This document shows positions 1 to 10,526 of a stretch of 64,000 nucleotides of DNA, in pieces. The notes below the pieces were generated by a model. That model did not search any database, was not told where the DNA came from, and was given only the letters and a program-made list of their open reading frames with translations. The stretch covers positions 26,523,504-26,587,503 of the forward strand of contig NC_092269.1 of assembly GCF_036320965.1 (NCBI RefSeq), written 5' to 3'. Every line of letters begins with the position of its first letter. Positions within the stretch are counted from its first letter, which is position 1. A program made the position numbers and the translations under genes. The DNA is from Panulirus ornatus (Eukaryota > Arthropoda > Malacostraca > Decapoda > Palinuridae).

Positions 1-679
1 CCTCGCAAATATATAACATTGCTGGAACCACTATTCATTCAAACATACCCATTTTTGCTTTCCAAGATAACGTTCTCGACTTCCACACATTTTTCAACGC
101 TCCCAGAATTTTCGCCCCCTCCCCACCCTATGATTCACTTCCGCATCCACGGTTCCATCCGCTGCCAGATCCACTCCCAGATATCTAAAACACTTCACTT
201 CCTCCAGTTTTTCTCCACTCAAACTTAACTCCCAATTGACCCTAATGTACCTAATAACCTTGCTCTTCTTCACATTTACTCTCAGCTCTCTTCTTTCACG
301 CACTTTACCAAACTCAGTCACCAGCTTTTGCAGTTTCTCACCCGAATCAGCCACTAGCGCTGTATCATCAGCGAACAACATCTGACTCACTTCCCAAGCT
401 ATCTCATCCACAACAGACTGCATACTTGCCCCTCTCTCCAAAACTCTTTCATTCACCTCCCTAACAACCCCATCCATAAACAAATTAAACAACCATGGAG
501 ACATCACGCACCCATGCCGCAAACCAACATCACTGAGAACCAATCTCTTTCCTCTCTTCCGACACGTACAAATGCCTTACATCCTCGATAAAAACTTTTC
601 ACTGCTTCTAACAACTGCCACACCACACCATATATTCTTAATACCTTCCACAGAGCATCTCTATCAACTCTATCATATG
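1..679 (-). pseudogene. LINE reverse transcriptase fragment (inverted 5' part of a composite copy)
   Basis: The minus strand encodes the middle and C-terminal part of the window's main LINE polymerase. Recognisable in order are [13 protein letters not shown], a [19 protein letters not shown] segment and the catalytic box [12 protein letters not shown] (about 340-390), then the FRYLGVDLAADGT segment. The copy runs off the left edge and is broken by small indels, for example near 528. It stops at 679, where plus-strand 3' sequence of the same family begins, so it is one half of an inverted composite. Nearly the same sequence recurs at about 3443-4122. The RT identity is clear. The clade is not: it is an APE-endonuclease LINE, possibly RTE-like. 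Confidence 0.85.
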
Positions 680-1106
<427 letters not shown>

Positions 1107-1124
1107 TAGCCGATGCTGTGTTCC

Positions 1125-1262
1125 TATTTTTATTGACCTTCTCTTTGGGTAGGAAGAACAGCCCGGTTGACTGTAGGCTGGCTGCCGCGACCAGAATTCG
1201 AACCAATGTAGGCCTGACCTTAGTTTGCACATGCATGAGTCAGGGTCAGGAACGCTAATCGT
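1125..1262 (-). mobile_element. diverged tRNA-derived SINE copy
   Basis: On the minus strand this has GTTCCTGACC-type tRNA-head sequence, a box-B-like GGTTCGAATTC, then GCGGCAGCC...CAGTCAACCGGGCTGTTC. The same order of blocks is found at 54723-54882. The middle part differs between the two copies. tRNA-derived heads with this type of tail are known from decapod SINEs. The family name is not assigned. Confidence 0.55.
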
Positions 1263-2580
1263 GAGCAGGTGTTTGACGAAATTCATGACGAAGATCAGAA
1301 AGACAGGAAGCATTTGGTTGCAGCGCGCCAGCTCCCAGGGGCATGAGAGAGAGGTGGGGTGACGGGGGCAGCTCAGGGAAGTGACCTCTGGTGACCTGGT
1401 GGCCGAGATCAAAGAATCATAAAGGCAGACGAAGTTCACAGTCATCATGTCATGACAGGGAAGCTGATTGGCTACAATCTGAACGTGCTCAATGGTAGCC
1501 AGCAATCACCCGCAACCAGATCAAAGGTTCAGAGGCTTCCAACATTTTGAAACTGTCTGTGTTCGCCCCATAGACAATGTATTCTTAAAGTTAGGATTTT
1601 TTTTGATAGATTTTTTCTTTTGCATTCTGATGTTTGTTTAGCAGATTTCTCACATGAAAAAACTTGTAGGAAATGAAACTCCATCGGAAGAAGTCAGAAA
1701 AATGGAGGTAATGAAGCCTGACCTTAGTCCTTTCAAATATCTTAATTTACGCCTGCATATGTTACGTTTTCTTTAATGATGATTTACTATTTCGTTCTGT
1801 TAGTTGCTAATTCTCATTTCAAAGGGGGAAAGAAGAATCGATGTGAACTTTCCACGTATCAAAATTTTTTTATTAATCTCCGGGCAAAACAAACTGTTTC
1901 TGTAATAGCTACATGCAACAGGACACAGGCCCAGTCGGTTTACAGCAACGGATATTTAAATCCTCAACACATCAGGGTATACTCGCATTAAAATCTGAGA
2001 TACTGTAGGTACCACAATATCATACTGGGGTAATGACGTGATACTACACTCCCACTGAGGCACAGACGTGAGGACACGCGAGACTCTCCCCAGCCTTCTG
2101 AAGAGAGTGGATCACCTGGCCGGCCAGTAAGATGAGACGCGAACAACATTAGTGTGTGACGGGAACACAGAACTTGTCCCTAGAGCTAATGAGAATACGA
2201 AGGGAAGTACACATCACAGGTCTTCCCCCTCTGATTTCATAATGATGACAGGAGTCCACCCTATGTCCTTTAGCAATGGCTGTCTGAATGGAATTTACGA
2301 TAATTACATGATTATAGCATCGAGCCGCCCTCGTTGGCCATTAGCCCAACAAGGAAATGCTCTCCTGCTGTGATGTCTTGGATTCATCCTGGATGTAGAG
2401 GGCAATGTTTGCTGTTGTTTGTTGTCTGTGTCTTGTTTGTGATTGTAGCTCCGCCTTAATGTGTCATGTTTGTTATTATGTGTACGTACACACAGATGTG
2501 TCACATGAATCATCATTTATCCAGTCATCCTTTGGAAAACAATCTTTGGATAGCTTTATTGTTTCTATTTATACATTTTT
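1263..2580. other. non-repetitive sequence without recognised gene
   Basis: AT-rich single-copy-looking DNA. Short ORFs (maximum about 73 codons) show no recognisable motif. Nothing else is supported here. Confidence 0.5.
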
Positions 2581-2628
2581 CATGCATACATTTATATACA
2601 TATATCATTCATTTATTCATTTATCATA

Positions 2629-4515
2629 CTTTGTCGCTGTCTCCCGCGTTAGCGAGGTAGTGCAAGGAAACAGACGAAAGAATGGCCCAACCCACCCACA
2701 TACACATGCATATACATACACGTCCACACACTCAGATATACATACCTATATATCTCAACGTATACATATATACACACACACACATGTACATATATAAACA
2801 CATGTACATAATTCATACTGTCTGCCCTTATTCATTCCCGTCGCCACCCCGCCACACATGAAATAACAAACCCTCCCCCCGCATGTGCGCGAAGTAGCGC
2901 TAGGAAAAGACAACAAAGGCCACATTCGTTCACACTCAGTCTCTAACTGTCATGTATAATGCACCGACACCACAGCTGCCTTTCCACATCCAAGGCCCCA
3001 CAAAACTTTCCATGGTTTACCGCAGACGCTTCACATGCCCTGGTTCAATACATTGACAGGACGTCGACCCGGTGTACCACATCGTTCCAATTCACTGATT
3101 CCTTGCACGCCTTTCACCCCCCTGCATGTTCAGGCCCCGATCACTCAAAATCTTTTTCACTCCATCTTTCCACCTCCAATCTGGTCTCTCACTTCTCCTC
3201 GTTCCCTCCACCTCTGACACATATACCCTCTTTGTCAATCTTTCCTCACTCATTCTGTCCATGTGACCAAACCACTTCAAAACACCCTCTTCTGCTATCT
3301 CTACCACACTCTTTTTATTACCACACATCTCTCTTACCCTATTATTACTTACTCGATCAAACCGCCTCACACCACATATTGTCCTCAAACATCTTATTTC
3401 CAGCGCACCCACCCTTTTACCAACAAGTCTATTTATAGCCCACGCCTCGCAATATATAACATTGCTGGAACCACTATTCATTCAAACATACCCATTTTTG
3501 CTTTCCAAGATAACGTTCTCGACTTCCACACATTTTTCAACGCTCCCAGAATTTTCGCCCCCTCCCCACCCTATGATTCACTTCCGCATCCACGGTTCCA
3601 TCCGCTGCCAGATCCACTCCCAGATATCTAAAACACTTCACTTCCTCCAGTTTTTCTCCACTCAAACTTAACTCCCAATTGACCCTAATGTACCTAATAA
3701 CCTTGCTCTTCTTCACATTTACTCTCAGCTCTCTTCTTTCACGCACTTTACCAAACTCAGTCACCAGCTTTTGCAGTTTCTCACCCGAATCAGCCACTAG
3801 CGCTGTATCATCAGCGAACAACATCTGACTCACTTCCCAAGCTATCTCATCCACAACAGACTGCATACTTGCCCCTCTCTCCAAAACTCTTTCATTCACC
3901 TCCCTAACAACCCCATCCATAAACAAATTAAACAACCATGGAGACATCACGCACCCATGCCGCAAACCAACATTCACTGAGAACCAATCTCTTTCCTCTC
4001 TTCCGACACGTACAAATGCCTTACATCCTCGATAAAAACTTTTCACTGCTTCTAACAACTTGCCACCCACACCATATATTCTTAATACCTTCCACAGAGC
4101 ATCTCTATCAACTCTATCATATGCTTTCTCCAGATCCATAAATGCTACATTCAAATTCATTTGCTTTTCTAAGTATTTCTCACATACATTCTTCAAAGCA
4201 AACACCTGATCCACACATCCTTTACCACTTCAGAAACCACAATGCTGTTCCCCAGTCTGATGCGCTGTACATGCCATCACTCTCTCAATCAATACCCTCC
4301 CATATAATTTCCCAGGAATACTCAACAAACTTATACCTCTGAAATTTGAGCACTCACTTTTATTCCCTTTGCCTTTGTACAATGGCACTATGCAAGCATT
4401 CCGCCAATCCTCAGGCACCTCACATACATTAAATAACCTTACCAAACAGTCAACAATACAGTCACACCATTTTTTTAATAAATTCCACTGCAGTACCATC
4501 CAAACCCGTTGCTTT
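2629..4515 (-). pseudogene. LINE copy: 3' UTR plus RT and C-terminal region
   Basis: The minus strand carries the complete family 3' UTR (about 2629-3050) beginning with the terminal block TTTGTCGCTGTCTCCCGCG as read on the plus strand. Upstream of it lies coding sequence for the C-terminus (WFGHMDRMSEERLTKR), the catalytic [31 protein letters not shown], and the N-terminal RT part ([27 protein letters not shown]). A TGA replaces an arginine codon near 4229, just after the HCGF segment, and further frameshifts split the frame near 3480-3540. The RT motifs are otherwise well kept, so this is a recent but dead copy, 5'-truncated before the endonuclease. Confidence 0.85.
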
Positions 4516-4921
4516 CTTCTTTGCCAAAGTCAGTCAACAGCTTCTGCAGTTTCTCACCCAAATCAGCCACCAGCGCTGTATCATCAGCGAACAACAACAG
4601 ATTCACTTCCCAAGCCCTCTCGTCCACAACAGACTGCATGCTTGCCCCTCTCTCCAAAACTCTTGCATTCACCTCCCTGAAAAAACCCATCCACAAACAA
4701 ATTAAACAACAATGGAGACATCACGCACCCCTGCAGCAAACCGATCAAACCACCTCACACCACACATTGTCCTCAAACATCTCATTTCCAGCACATCATC
4801 CTCCTGCGCACAACTCTATCCATCCGCTGCCAGATCCACTCCCAGATATCTAAAACACTTCACTTCCTCCAGTTTTTCTCCATTCAAACTCACCTCCCAA
4901 TTGAATTGACCCTCAACCCTA
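4516..4921 (-). pseudogene. scrambled LINE fragments
   Basis: Two minus-strand pieces of the LINE lie in the wrong order. 4516-4735 encodes the RT palm with [18 protein letters not shown]. 4736-4921 encodes a downstream segment (GEKLEEVKCFRYLGVDL) fused by deletion to VVRRRM-type C-terminal sequence. The two pieces meet within the repeated family sequence, which points to non-allelic recombination or serial insertions. There is no intact frame. Confidence 0.75.
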
Positions 4922-5172
4922 CTGGAGGTGGAAAGATGGAGTGAAAAAGATTTTGTGTGATCGGGGCCTGAACATGCAGGAGGGTGAAAGGAGGGCAAAG
5001 AATAGAGTGAATTGGAGCGATGTGGTATACCGGGGTTGACGTGCTGTCAGTGGATTGAATCAAGGCATGTGTATGGGGGTGGGTTGGGCCATTTCTTTCG
5101 TCTGTTTCCTTGCGCTACCTCGCAAACGCGGGAGACAGCAAAAAAAAAAAGAAAAAAAAAATATATATATAT
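4922..5172 (+). mobile_element. LINE 3' end with A-rich/(AT) tail
   Basis: The plus-strand piece begins at the same base of the family (TGGAGGTGGAAAGATGG) as the one at 680. It runs through the ORF end, has an internal 3' UTR deletion near 5068, and ends in CTACCTCGCAAACGCGGGAG followed by an A-rich stretch and a short (AT)n. Together with the inverted piece on its left it forms a second inverted composite. Confidence 0.8.
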
Positions 5173-6400
5173 GAGAGAAAGAATACTTCCCACGCATTCC
5201 TCACGTGTCGTGGAAGGCGACTAAAAGGGACGGGAGTGGGGGGCCAGAAACCCTCCCCTCCTTATATTTTAACTTTCTAAAAGGGGAAACAGAAGAAGGG
5301 AGTCACACGGGGAGTGCTCATCCTCCTCGAAGGCTCAGATTGGGGTGTCTAAATGTGTGTGGATGTAACCAAGATGAGAAAAAAGGAGAGATAGGTAGTA
5401 TGTTTGAGGAAACGAACCTGGAGGTTTTGGCTCTGATTGAAACGAAGCTCAAGGGTAAAGGGGAAGAGTGGTTAGGCAATGTCTTGGGAGTAAAGTCAGG
5501 GGTTAGTGAGAGTACAAGAGCAAGGGAAGGAGTAGCACTACTCCTGAAACAGGAGTTGTGGGAGTATGTGACATAGTGTAAGAAAGTAAATTCTAGATTG
5601 ATATTGGTAAAACTGAGAGTTGATGGAGAGAGATGGGTGATTAGTGGTGCATATGCACCTGGGCATGAGAAGAAAGATCATGAGAGGCAAGTCTTTTGTT
5701 AGCAGCTGAATGAGTGTGTTAGTGGTTTTGATGCACAAGACTGGGTTATAGTTATGGGTGGTTTGAATGCAAAGGTGAGTAATGTGGCAGTTGAGGGAAA
5801 AATTGGTATACATGGGGTGTTCAGTGTTGTAAATGGAAATGGTGAAGAGCTTGTAGATTTATGTGCTGAAAAAGGACTGGTGATTGGGAATATCTGGTTT
5901 AAAAAGCGAGATATACATAAGTATACGTATTCAAGTAGGAGAGATGGCCAGAGAGCGTTATTGGATTACGTGTTAATTGGTAGGCGCGCGCAAGAGAGAC
6001 TTTTGGATGTTAATGTACTGAGAGGTGCAACTGGAGGGATGTCTGATCATTATCTTGTGGAGGCGAAGGTGAAGATTTGTATGGGTTTTCAGAAAAGAAG
6101 AGAGAATGTTGGGGTGAAGAGAGTGGTGAGAGTAAGTGAGCTTGGGAAGGAGACTTGTGTGAGGAAGTACCAGGAGAGACTGAATACAGAATGGAAAAAG
6201 GTGAGAACAAAGGAGGTAAGGGGAGTGGGGGAGGAATGGGATGTATTTAGGGAAGCAGTGATGGCTTGCACAAAAGATGCTTGTGGCATGAGAAGAGTGG
6301 GAGGTGGGTTGATTAGAAAAGGTAGTGAGTGGTGGGATGAAGAAGTAAGATTATTAGTGAAAGAGAAGAGAGAGGCATTTGGACGATTTTTGATCGAGTG
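5173..6400 (+). pseudogene. LINE 5' UTR and APE-type endonuclease domain
   Basis: About 150 bp of LINE 5' sequence (GAGAAAGAATACTTCCCACG onward) lead into an endonuclease/exonuclease/phosphatase-fold domain read in one frame from about 5331 to 6400. Landmarks in order are LRLGCLNVCGCN, LALIETKL (metal-binding Glu), ISGAYAPGHEKK (catalytic Tyr), VMGGLNAKV (normally GDLN), RALLDYVLIGRR and GMSDHYLVEAKVK (terminal Asp-His). Two in-frame TAG codons (5574-5576 and 5700-5702) and the GDLN-to-GGLN change at 5760-5762 show it is dead. Reading stops where the PLE begins at about 6400. In the family this enzyme nicks target DNA to prime reverse transcription. Confidence 0.85.
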
Positions 6401-6404
6401 TGAT

Positions 6405-6586
6405 TCACATGTTTACCAAATGTCGTCCTAGCTTCGTCTCTTCGTTGTATATCAACTGACTGTTATATTTCTTGTGTCTCCCCTGATGATGTGTTTATTA
6501 CACGAAAGTGCACTTGGGAACTTTTCGTGTTTCATTTTCCCCGTGGACTCTTAGGAATATCTTGATCACGCGCAATATTGTGATCC
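6405..6586 (+). mobile_element. Penelope-like element, left pseudo-LTR
   Basis: This ~182-bp segment is repeated in the same orientation after the PLE ORF at 8933-9115, with about 90 percent identity by eye. It ends in an inverted repeat (TGATCAC...GTGATC around 6573-6585). PLEs often carry such direct repeats, called pLTRs, from tandem or partial copies. It contains the hammerhead-like motif listed separately. Confidence 0.8.
6479..6519 (+). ncRNA. candidate hammerhead ribozyme in left pLTR
   Basis: The conserved core is present: CTGATGA at 6483-6489 and GAAA at 6504-6507. Helix II is GTG/CAC (6491-6493 with 6501-6503). Helix III is AGT/ACT around a two-base loop (6507-6514). U6515 is at the cleavage position. 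Helix I is TCCC (6479-6482) pairing with GGGA (6516-6519). Short helix III and location in a pLTR are known for hammerhead motifs reported in PLEs. The fold is by eye and activity is untested. Confidence 0.65.
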
Positions 6587-6594
6587 TTTCCAAC

Positions 6595-8906
6595 ATGTAT
6601 TCCACACGTCTCTTCTATTACTTCTCTACAAGCTGTCCTGGACTTTCTCCTTTCGTTACTGCTTTCTCCAAATCGCTAACCAAGGCTCATCAACTGAAGT
6701 TACGATTTGAATTTCTTAGGAAATGCCTTGATGAACAAGTGATGCCAAGATCTGTCCTACCTCAACGTTTGTTGCAGCTGTCTGGTCGACCATTTGCCAA
6801 TTTCAAAATATTATTTTAAAGAAAAACATTGAATTAAAGAAACTTGAAATGGAGGAGGCTTTTCGCATTTCAAGAGAGAAGAACCGTGCCTCTCAAATGA
6901 CAATACCGACACATTGGAAGAACCGGATGTTTGACTATTGCTATGATAAATTAATTAAAGAACGCAATAGGCTACAAGTGTCACTAAATCGTAAGTTGGA
7001 CCATCTTATTGAAAACAGCGACTGGACCAAGAACACAGTCCCAACTTTTGTGGTAAACCTGTTTAATAAACAACTAGATAAAGATTCCTTTTGTGCATTA
7101 GGCTATGGTTTAAGTCTTGTGTGCTCTAACAGAGAAGCCAGCTGTGTTGATGTCACAAAGTCTTTTTGTAATTTAGAAAAATACAGTAATTTAAGTAATG
7201 ATAATATTGATATCTGTAAGGGTTTAGTGTATGCCAGTTTGTCAAAACCAGTGGAAGCTAATTGCCCTAAAAGATTCATTAGAGCTATCAATACTTTAAT
7301 AAAAGACAAGGATATACATATTACTAAAGCAGATAAGGCTAACTCTGTTATGATTTTAGACAAAAGTAACTATTTATCTAAAACGAATGATCTTCTAAAT
7401 GATAACACAACATATTCTAAACTTAGTAAAAATCCCTTAGAAGCAGTTAATTCTCACTTCAATAAAGAAATGAAGTTGTTGAAAGGTAACATTTCTCTTA
7501 TGAAAAGTTTGTCATCTTTGTCCCCTTCATTGCCATATATGTATGGACTTATCAAAACACATAAACAGAATTTTCCAGCAAGACCTATAGTGAGTTCAGT
7601 AGGCTCCATCACATATAAATTGTCAAAATGGTTAGTTTCTTTATTAAGCCCTTTAGTGGGTAAGGTATCAAATTCTAATATCATGAACAATGTAGATTTA
7701 GTCAACAAGCTAAACAATATCAATGTTAATTTTGATTTCAAACTAGTTAGCTTTGATGTTTCCTCACTTTTCACTAAAGTTCCAGTTGATGACCTTTTAG
7801 AATATTTATTTGATGTGTTGGATGATATTCATTTACCTGTTTCAAAGTCTAATTTCATTGAACTGATAAAATTGTGTATAAAAGACTGTGTATTTCAATT
7901 TGATGGAGATTATTATGCTCAAAAATTTGGAATGGCAATGAGTAACCCTCTTTCACCTGTACTAAGTAATCCTTATATGGAATTTATTGAAACAAAATTA
8001 CTAAAGGATATCTTACCTTCTAATGCAATTTGGTTTAGGTATGTACAATTATTTCTCCCCTTACTTAACAATTTAGTACCTTCTATCAAATTTACTGTGG
8101 AAAATGAAAATAATGGTATGTTACCATTTTTAGGTTGCATGATCCATAGACAAGGAAACAAGTTTAAGTTTAGCATATACAGAAAACCCACCAATGTATG
8201 CTCATATATCCATTATCATTCATCTCAACATGACAGAGTTGAATTATCATCATTTCAATCTATGTTCCTTAGGGCATTACGTATTTGCAGTCCAGAGTTT
8301 ATTGATGATGAGTTTGAGAAGATATATTCTATTGGATCTAAGTTAAAGTACCCTAGATCTTTCATTGATAAATCCCTTAAGTTAGCAAAGAAATCATTTT
8401 ATAGAGTTGAGCCCAAACCTCCCATTGACACCAAGAATCTTTTAGTTCTCCCTTTTAATGATAATTTCACTTTGCTTCCCATGCTTCTTAAATCCTTTAA
8501 TGTAAATGTTGCCTTTAGCAACAATAATACTATAAAGAATAACTTAATCAGGAATTCACCAGAAAATTCTCTTGTTTGCATCTATAAAGTCTCTTGTGGA
8601 AACTGTGATAGATTTTATGTTGGTCAGACTGGTAAGGATCTTTTTGTTAGACTTAAGCAACATAGATATAGTATAAGAACGGGACAAGAATCAAATGCCT
8701 TGTTTAATCATGTTAAAAACTATGATCATTGTATTGACTGGAGTAACGCCTTCTCAGTTATTAACTCTAACTCTATTACCAAGAGAAATATCATTGAATC
8801 TTCTTTTATTAAATACACAAAGAATTATAATCTTAATATTAGTGATGGTCTATGCAAATTAGATAACTTTATTGTTGATAAGATTTGTAAAATGATAAGT
8901 TTATGA
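6595..8906 (+). pseudogene. Penelope-like element protein (RT plus GIY-YIG endonuclease), frameshifted
   Basis: A start near 6595 (MYSTRLFYY) opens an N-terminal region (LKLRFEFLRKCLDEQVMP). A one-base frameshift near 6795-6805 separates it from the long frame, which is open from about 6802 and whose first ATG is at 6849. Residues below are numbered from that ATG (685 aa). RT motifs are KADKANSVMILDKSNY, YGLIKTHKQNFPARPIVSSV, LVSFDVSSLFTKVPV and FGMAMSNPLSPVLSN. The catalytic YVDD block is missing: Y398-V399 runs straight into QLFLPLLNN, an in-frame deletion. The C-terminal GIY-YIG nuclease has IY at 578-579, YVG at 590-592, R601, H605 and E650, with a CxxC pair (CGNC) ahead of YVG. PLEs use target-primed reverse transcription. 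This copy cannot polymerise but keeps nuclease landmarks. It belongs to the Penelope/Neptune-type GIY-YIG PLEs; the subfamily is uncertain. Confidence 0.9.
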
Positions 8907-8932
8907 ACGCTCGTTGTATGTTTTGGACAATT

Positions 8933-9118
8933 ACATGTTTGCGAAATGGCGTCCAAGCTTCGTCTCTTCGATGTATATCAACTGACTGTTATATTTCTCT
9001 CTTGTGTCTCCCCTGATGATGTGATTATTACACGAAAGTGCACTTGAGAACTTTTTGTTTTTCATTTTCCCCGTGGACTCATAGGAATATCTTGATCACG
9101 CGCAAAATTGTGATCACA
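8933..9118 (+). mobile_element. Penelope-like element, right pseudo-LTR and 3' end
   Basis: Direct repeat of 6405-6586 beginning shortly after the PLE stop codon. It ends with a perfect 7-bp inverted repeat (TGATCAC, 10-base spacer, GTGATCA, about 9098-9117), which may form a 3' terminal hairpin. After it come a few bases of AT-rich filler and then LINE sequence. Confidence 0.8.
9009..9049 (+). ncRNA. candidate hammerhead ribozyme in right pLTR
   Basis: Same layout as the left copy: CTGATGA 9013-9019, helix II GTG/CAC, GAAA 9034-9037, helix III AGT/ACT. Helix I has a C/A mismatch because GGGA became GAGA (9046-9049), so this copy should fold less well. Confidence 0.55.
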
Positions 9119-9142
9119 TATACATATATACTTTGAAGAGCA

Positions 9143-10430
9143 AATGGATTTGTATGTAGCATTTATGGATCTGGAGAAGGCATATGATAGAGTTGATAGA
9201 GATGCTCTGTGGAAGGTATTAAGAATATATGGTGTGGGAGGGTGAAAAGTTTTTATCGAGGATGTAAGGCATGTGTACGTGTAGGAAGAGAGGAAAGTGA
9301 TTGGTTCTCAGTGAATGTAGGTTTGCGGCAGGGGTGTGTGATGTCTCCATGGTTGTTTAATTTGTTTATGGATGGGGTTGTTAGGGAGGTAAATGCAAGA
9401 GTTTTGGAAAGAGGGGCAAGGATGAAGTCTGTTGGGATGAGAGAGCTTGGGAAGTGAGTCAGTTGTTGTTCGCTGATGATACAGCGCTGGTGGCTGATTC
9501 ATGTGAGAAACTGCAGAAGCTGGTGACTGAGTTTGGTAAAGTGTGTGGAAGAAGAAAGTTAAGAGTAAATGTGAATAAGAGCAAGGTTATTAGGTACAGT
9601 AGGGTTGAGGGTCAAGTCAATTGGGAGGTGAGTTTGAATGGAGAAAAACTGGAGGAAGTGAAGTGTTTTAGATATCTGGGAGTGGATCTGGCAGCGGATG
9701 GAACCATGGAAGCGGAAGTGGATCATAGGGTGGGGGAGGGGGCGAAAATTCTGGGGGCCTTGAAGAATGTGTGGAAGTCGAGAACATTATCTCGGAAAGC
9801 AAAAATGGGTATGTTTGAAGGAATAGTGGTTCCAACAATGTTGTATGGTTGCGAGGCGTGGACTATGGATAGAGTGGTGCGCAGGAGGATGGATGTGCTG
9901 GAAATAAGATGTTTGAGGACAATGTGTGGTGTGAGGTGGTTTGATCGAGTGAGTAACGTAAGGGTAAGAGAGATGTGTGGAAATAAAAAGAGCGTGGTTG
10001 AGAGAGCAGAAGAGGGTGTTTTGAAGTGGTTTGGGCACATGGAGAGGATGAGTGAGGAAAGATTGACCAAGAGGATATATGTGTCGGAGGTGGAGGGAGC
10101 AAGGAGAAGAGGGAGACCAAATTGGAGGTGGAAAGATGGAGTGAAAAAGATTTTGTGTGATCGGGGCCTGAACATGCAGGAGGGTGAAAGAAGGCAAGGA
10201 ATAGAGTGAATTGGAGCGATGTGGTATACCGCGGTTGACGTGCTGTCAGTGGATTGAATCAAGGCATGTGAAGCGTCTGGGGTAAACCATGGAAAGCTGT
10301 GTAGGTATGTATATTTGCGTGTGTGGACGTATGTATATACATGTGTATGGGGGGGGTTGGGTTTTTTATTTCGTCTGTTTCCTTGCGCTACCTCGCAAAC
10401 GCGGGAGACAGCGACAAAGTATAAAAAAAA
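9143..10430 (+). pseudogene. LINE RT, C-terminal region and 3' UTR (3' half)
   Basis: LINE sequence resumes just before [19 protein letters not shown] and continues through [19 protein letters not shown], the catalytic [13 protein letters not shown] (about 9463-9500), FRYLGVDLAADGTMEAE and the C-terminal WFGHMERMSEERLTKR and WRWKDGVKKIL. The 3' UTR ends in the GCGCTACCTCGC motif, A-rich tail and (AT)n. Frames shift near 9241 (deletion of the GGKLLEAV segment), 9440-9455 and 10192. Relative to the 5' half at 5173-6400, the linker and N-terminal RT segment (roughly 0.8-1 kb) are absent, so the PLE does not simply split one intact copy. Confidence 0.88.
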
Positions 10431-10432
10431 AA

Positions 10433-10435
<3 letters not shown>

Positions 10436-10523
<88 letters not shown>
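10436..10523. repeat. (AT)n microsatellite at LINE 3' end
   Basis: Nearly pure AT run directly after the LINE A-rich tail. Confidence 0.97.

Positions 10524-10526
<3 letters not shown>

Noticed and set aside
6849..8906. Bacterial-type retron or diversity-generating RT
   Set aside because: The RT carries a C-terminal GIY-YIG nuclease and pLTRs and is surrounded by LINEs, all typical of a eukaryotic Penelope-like element.
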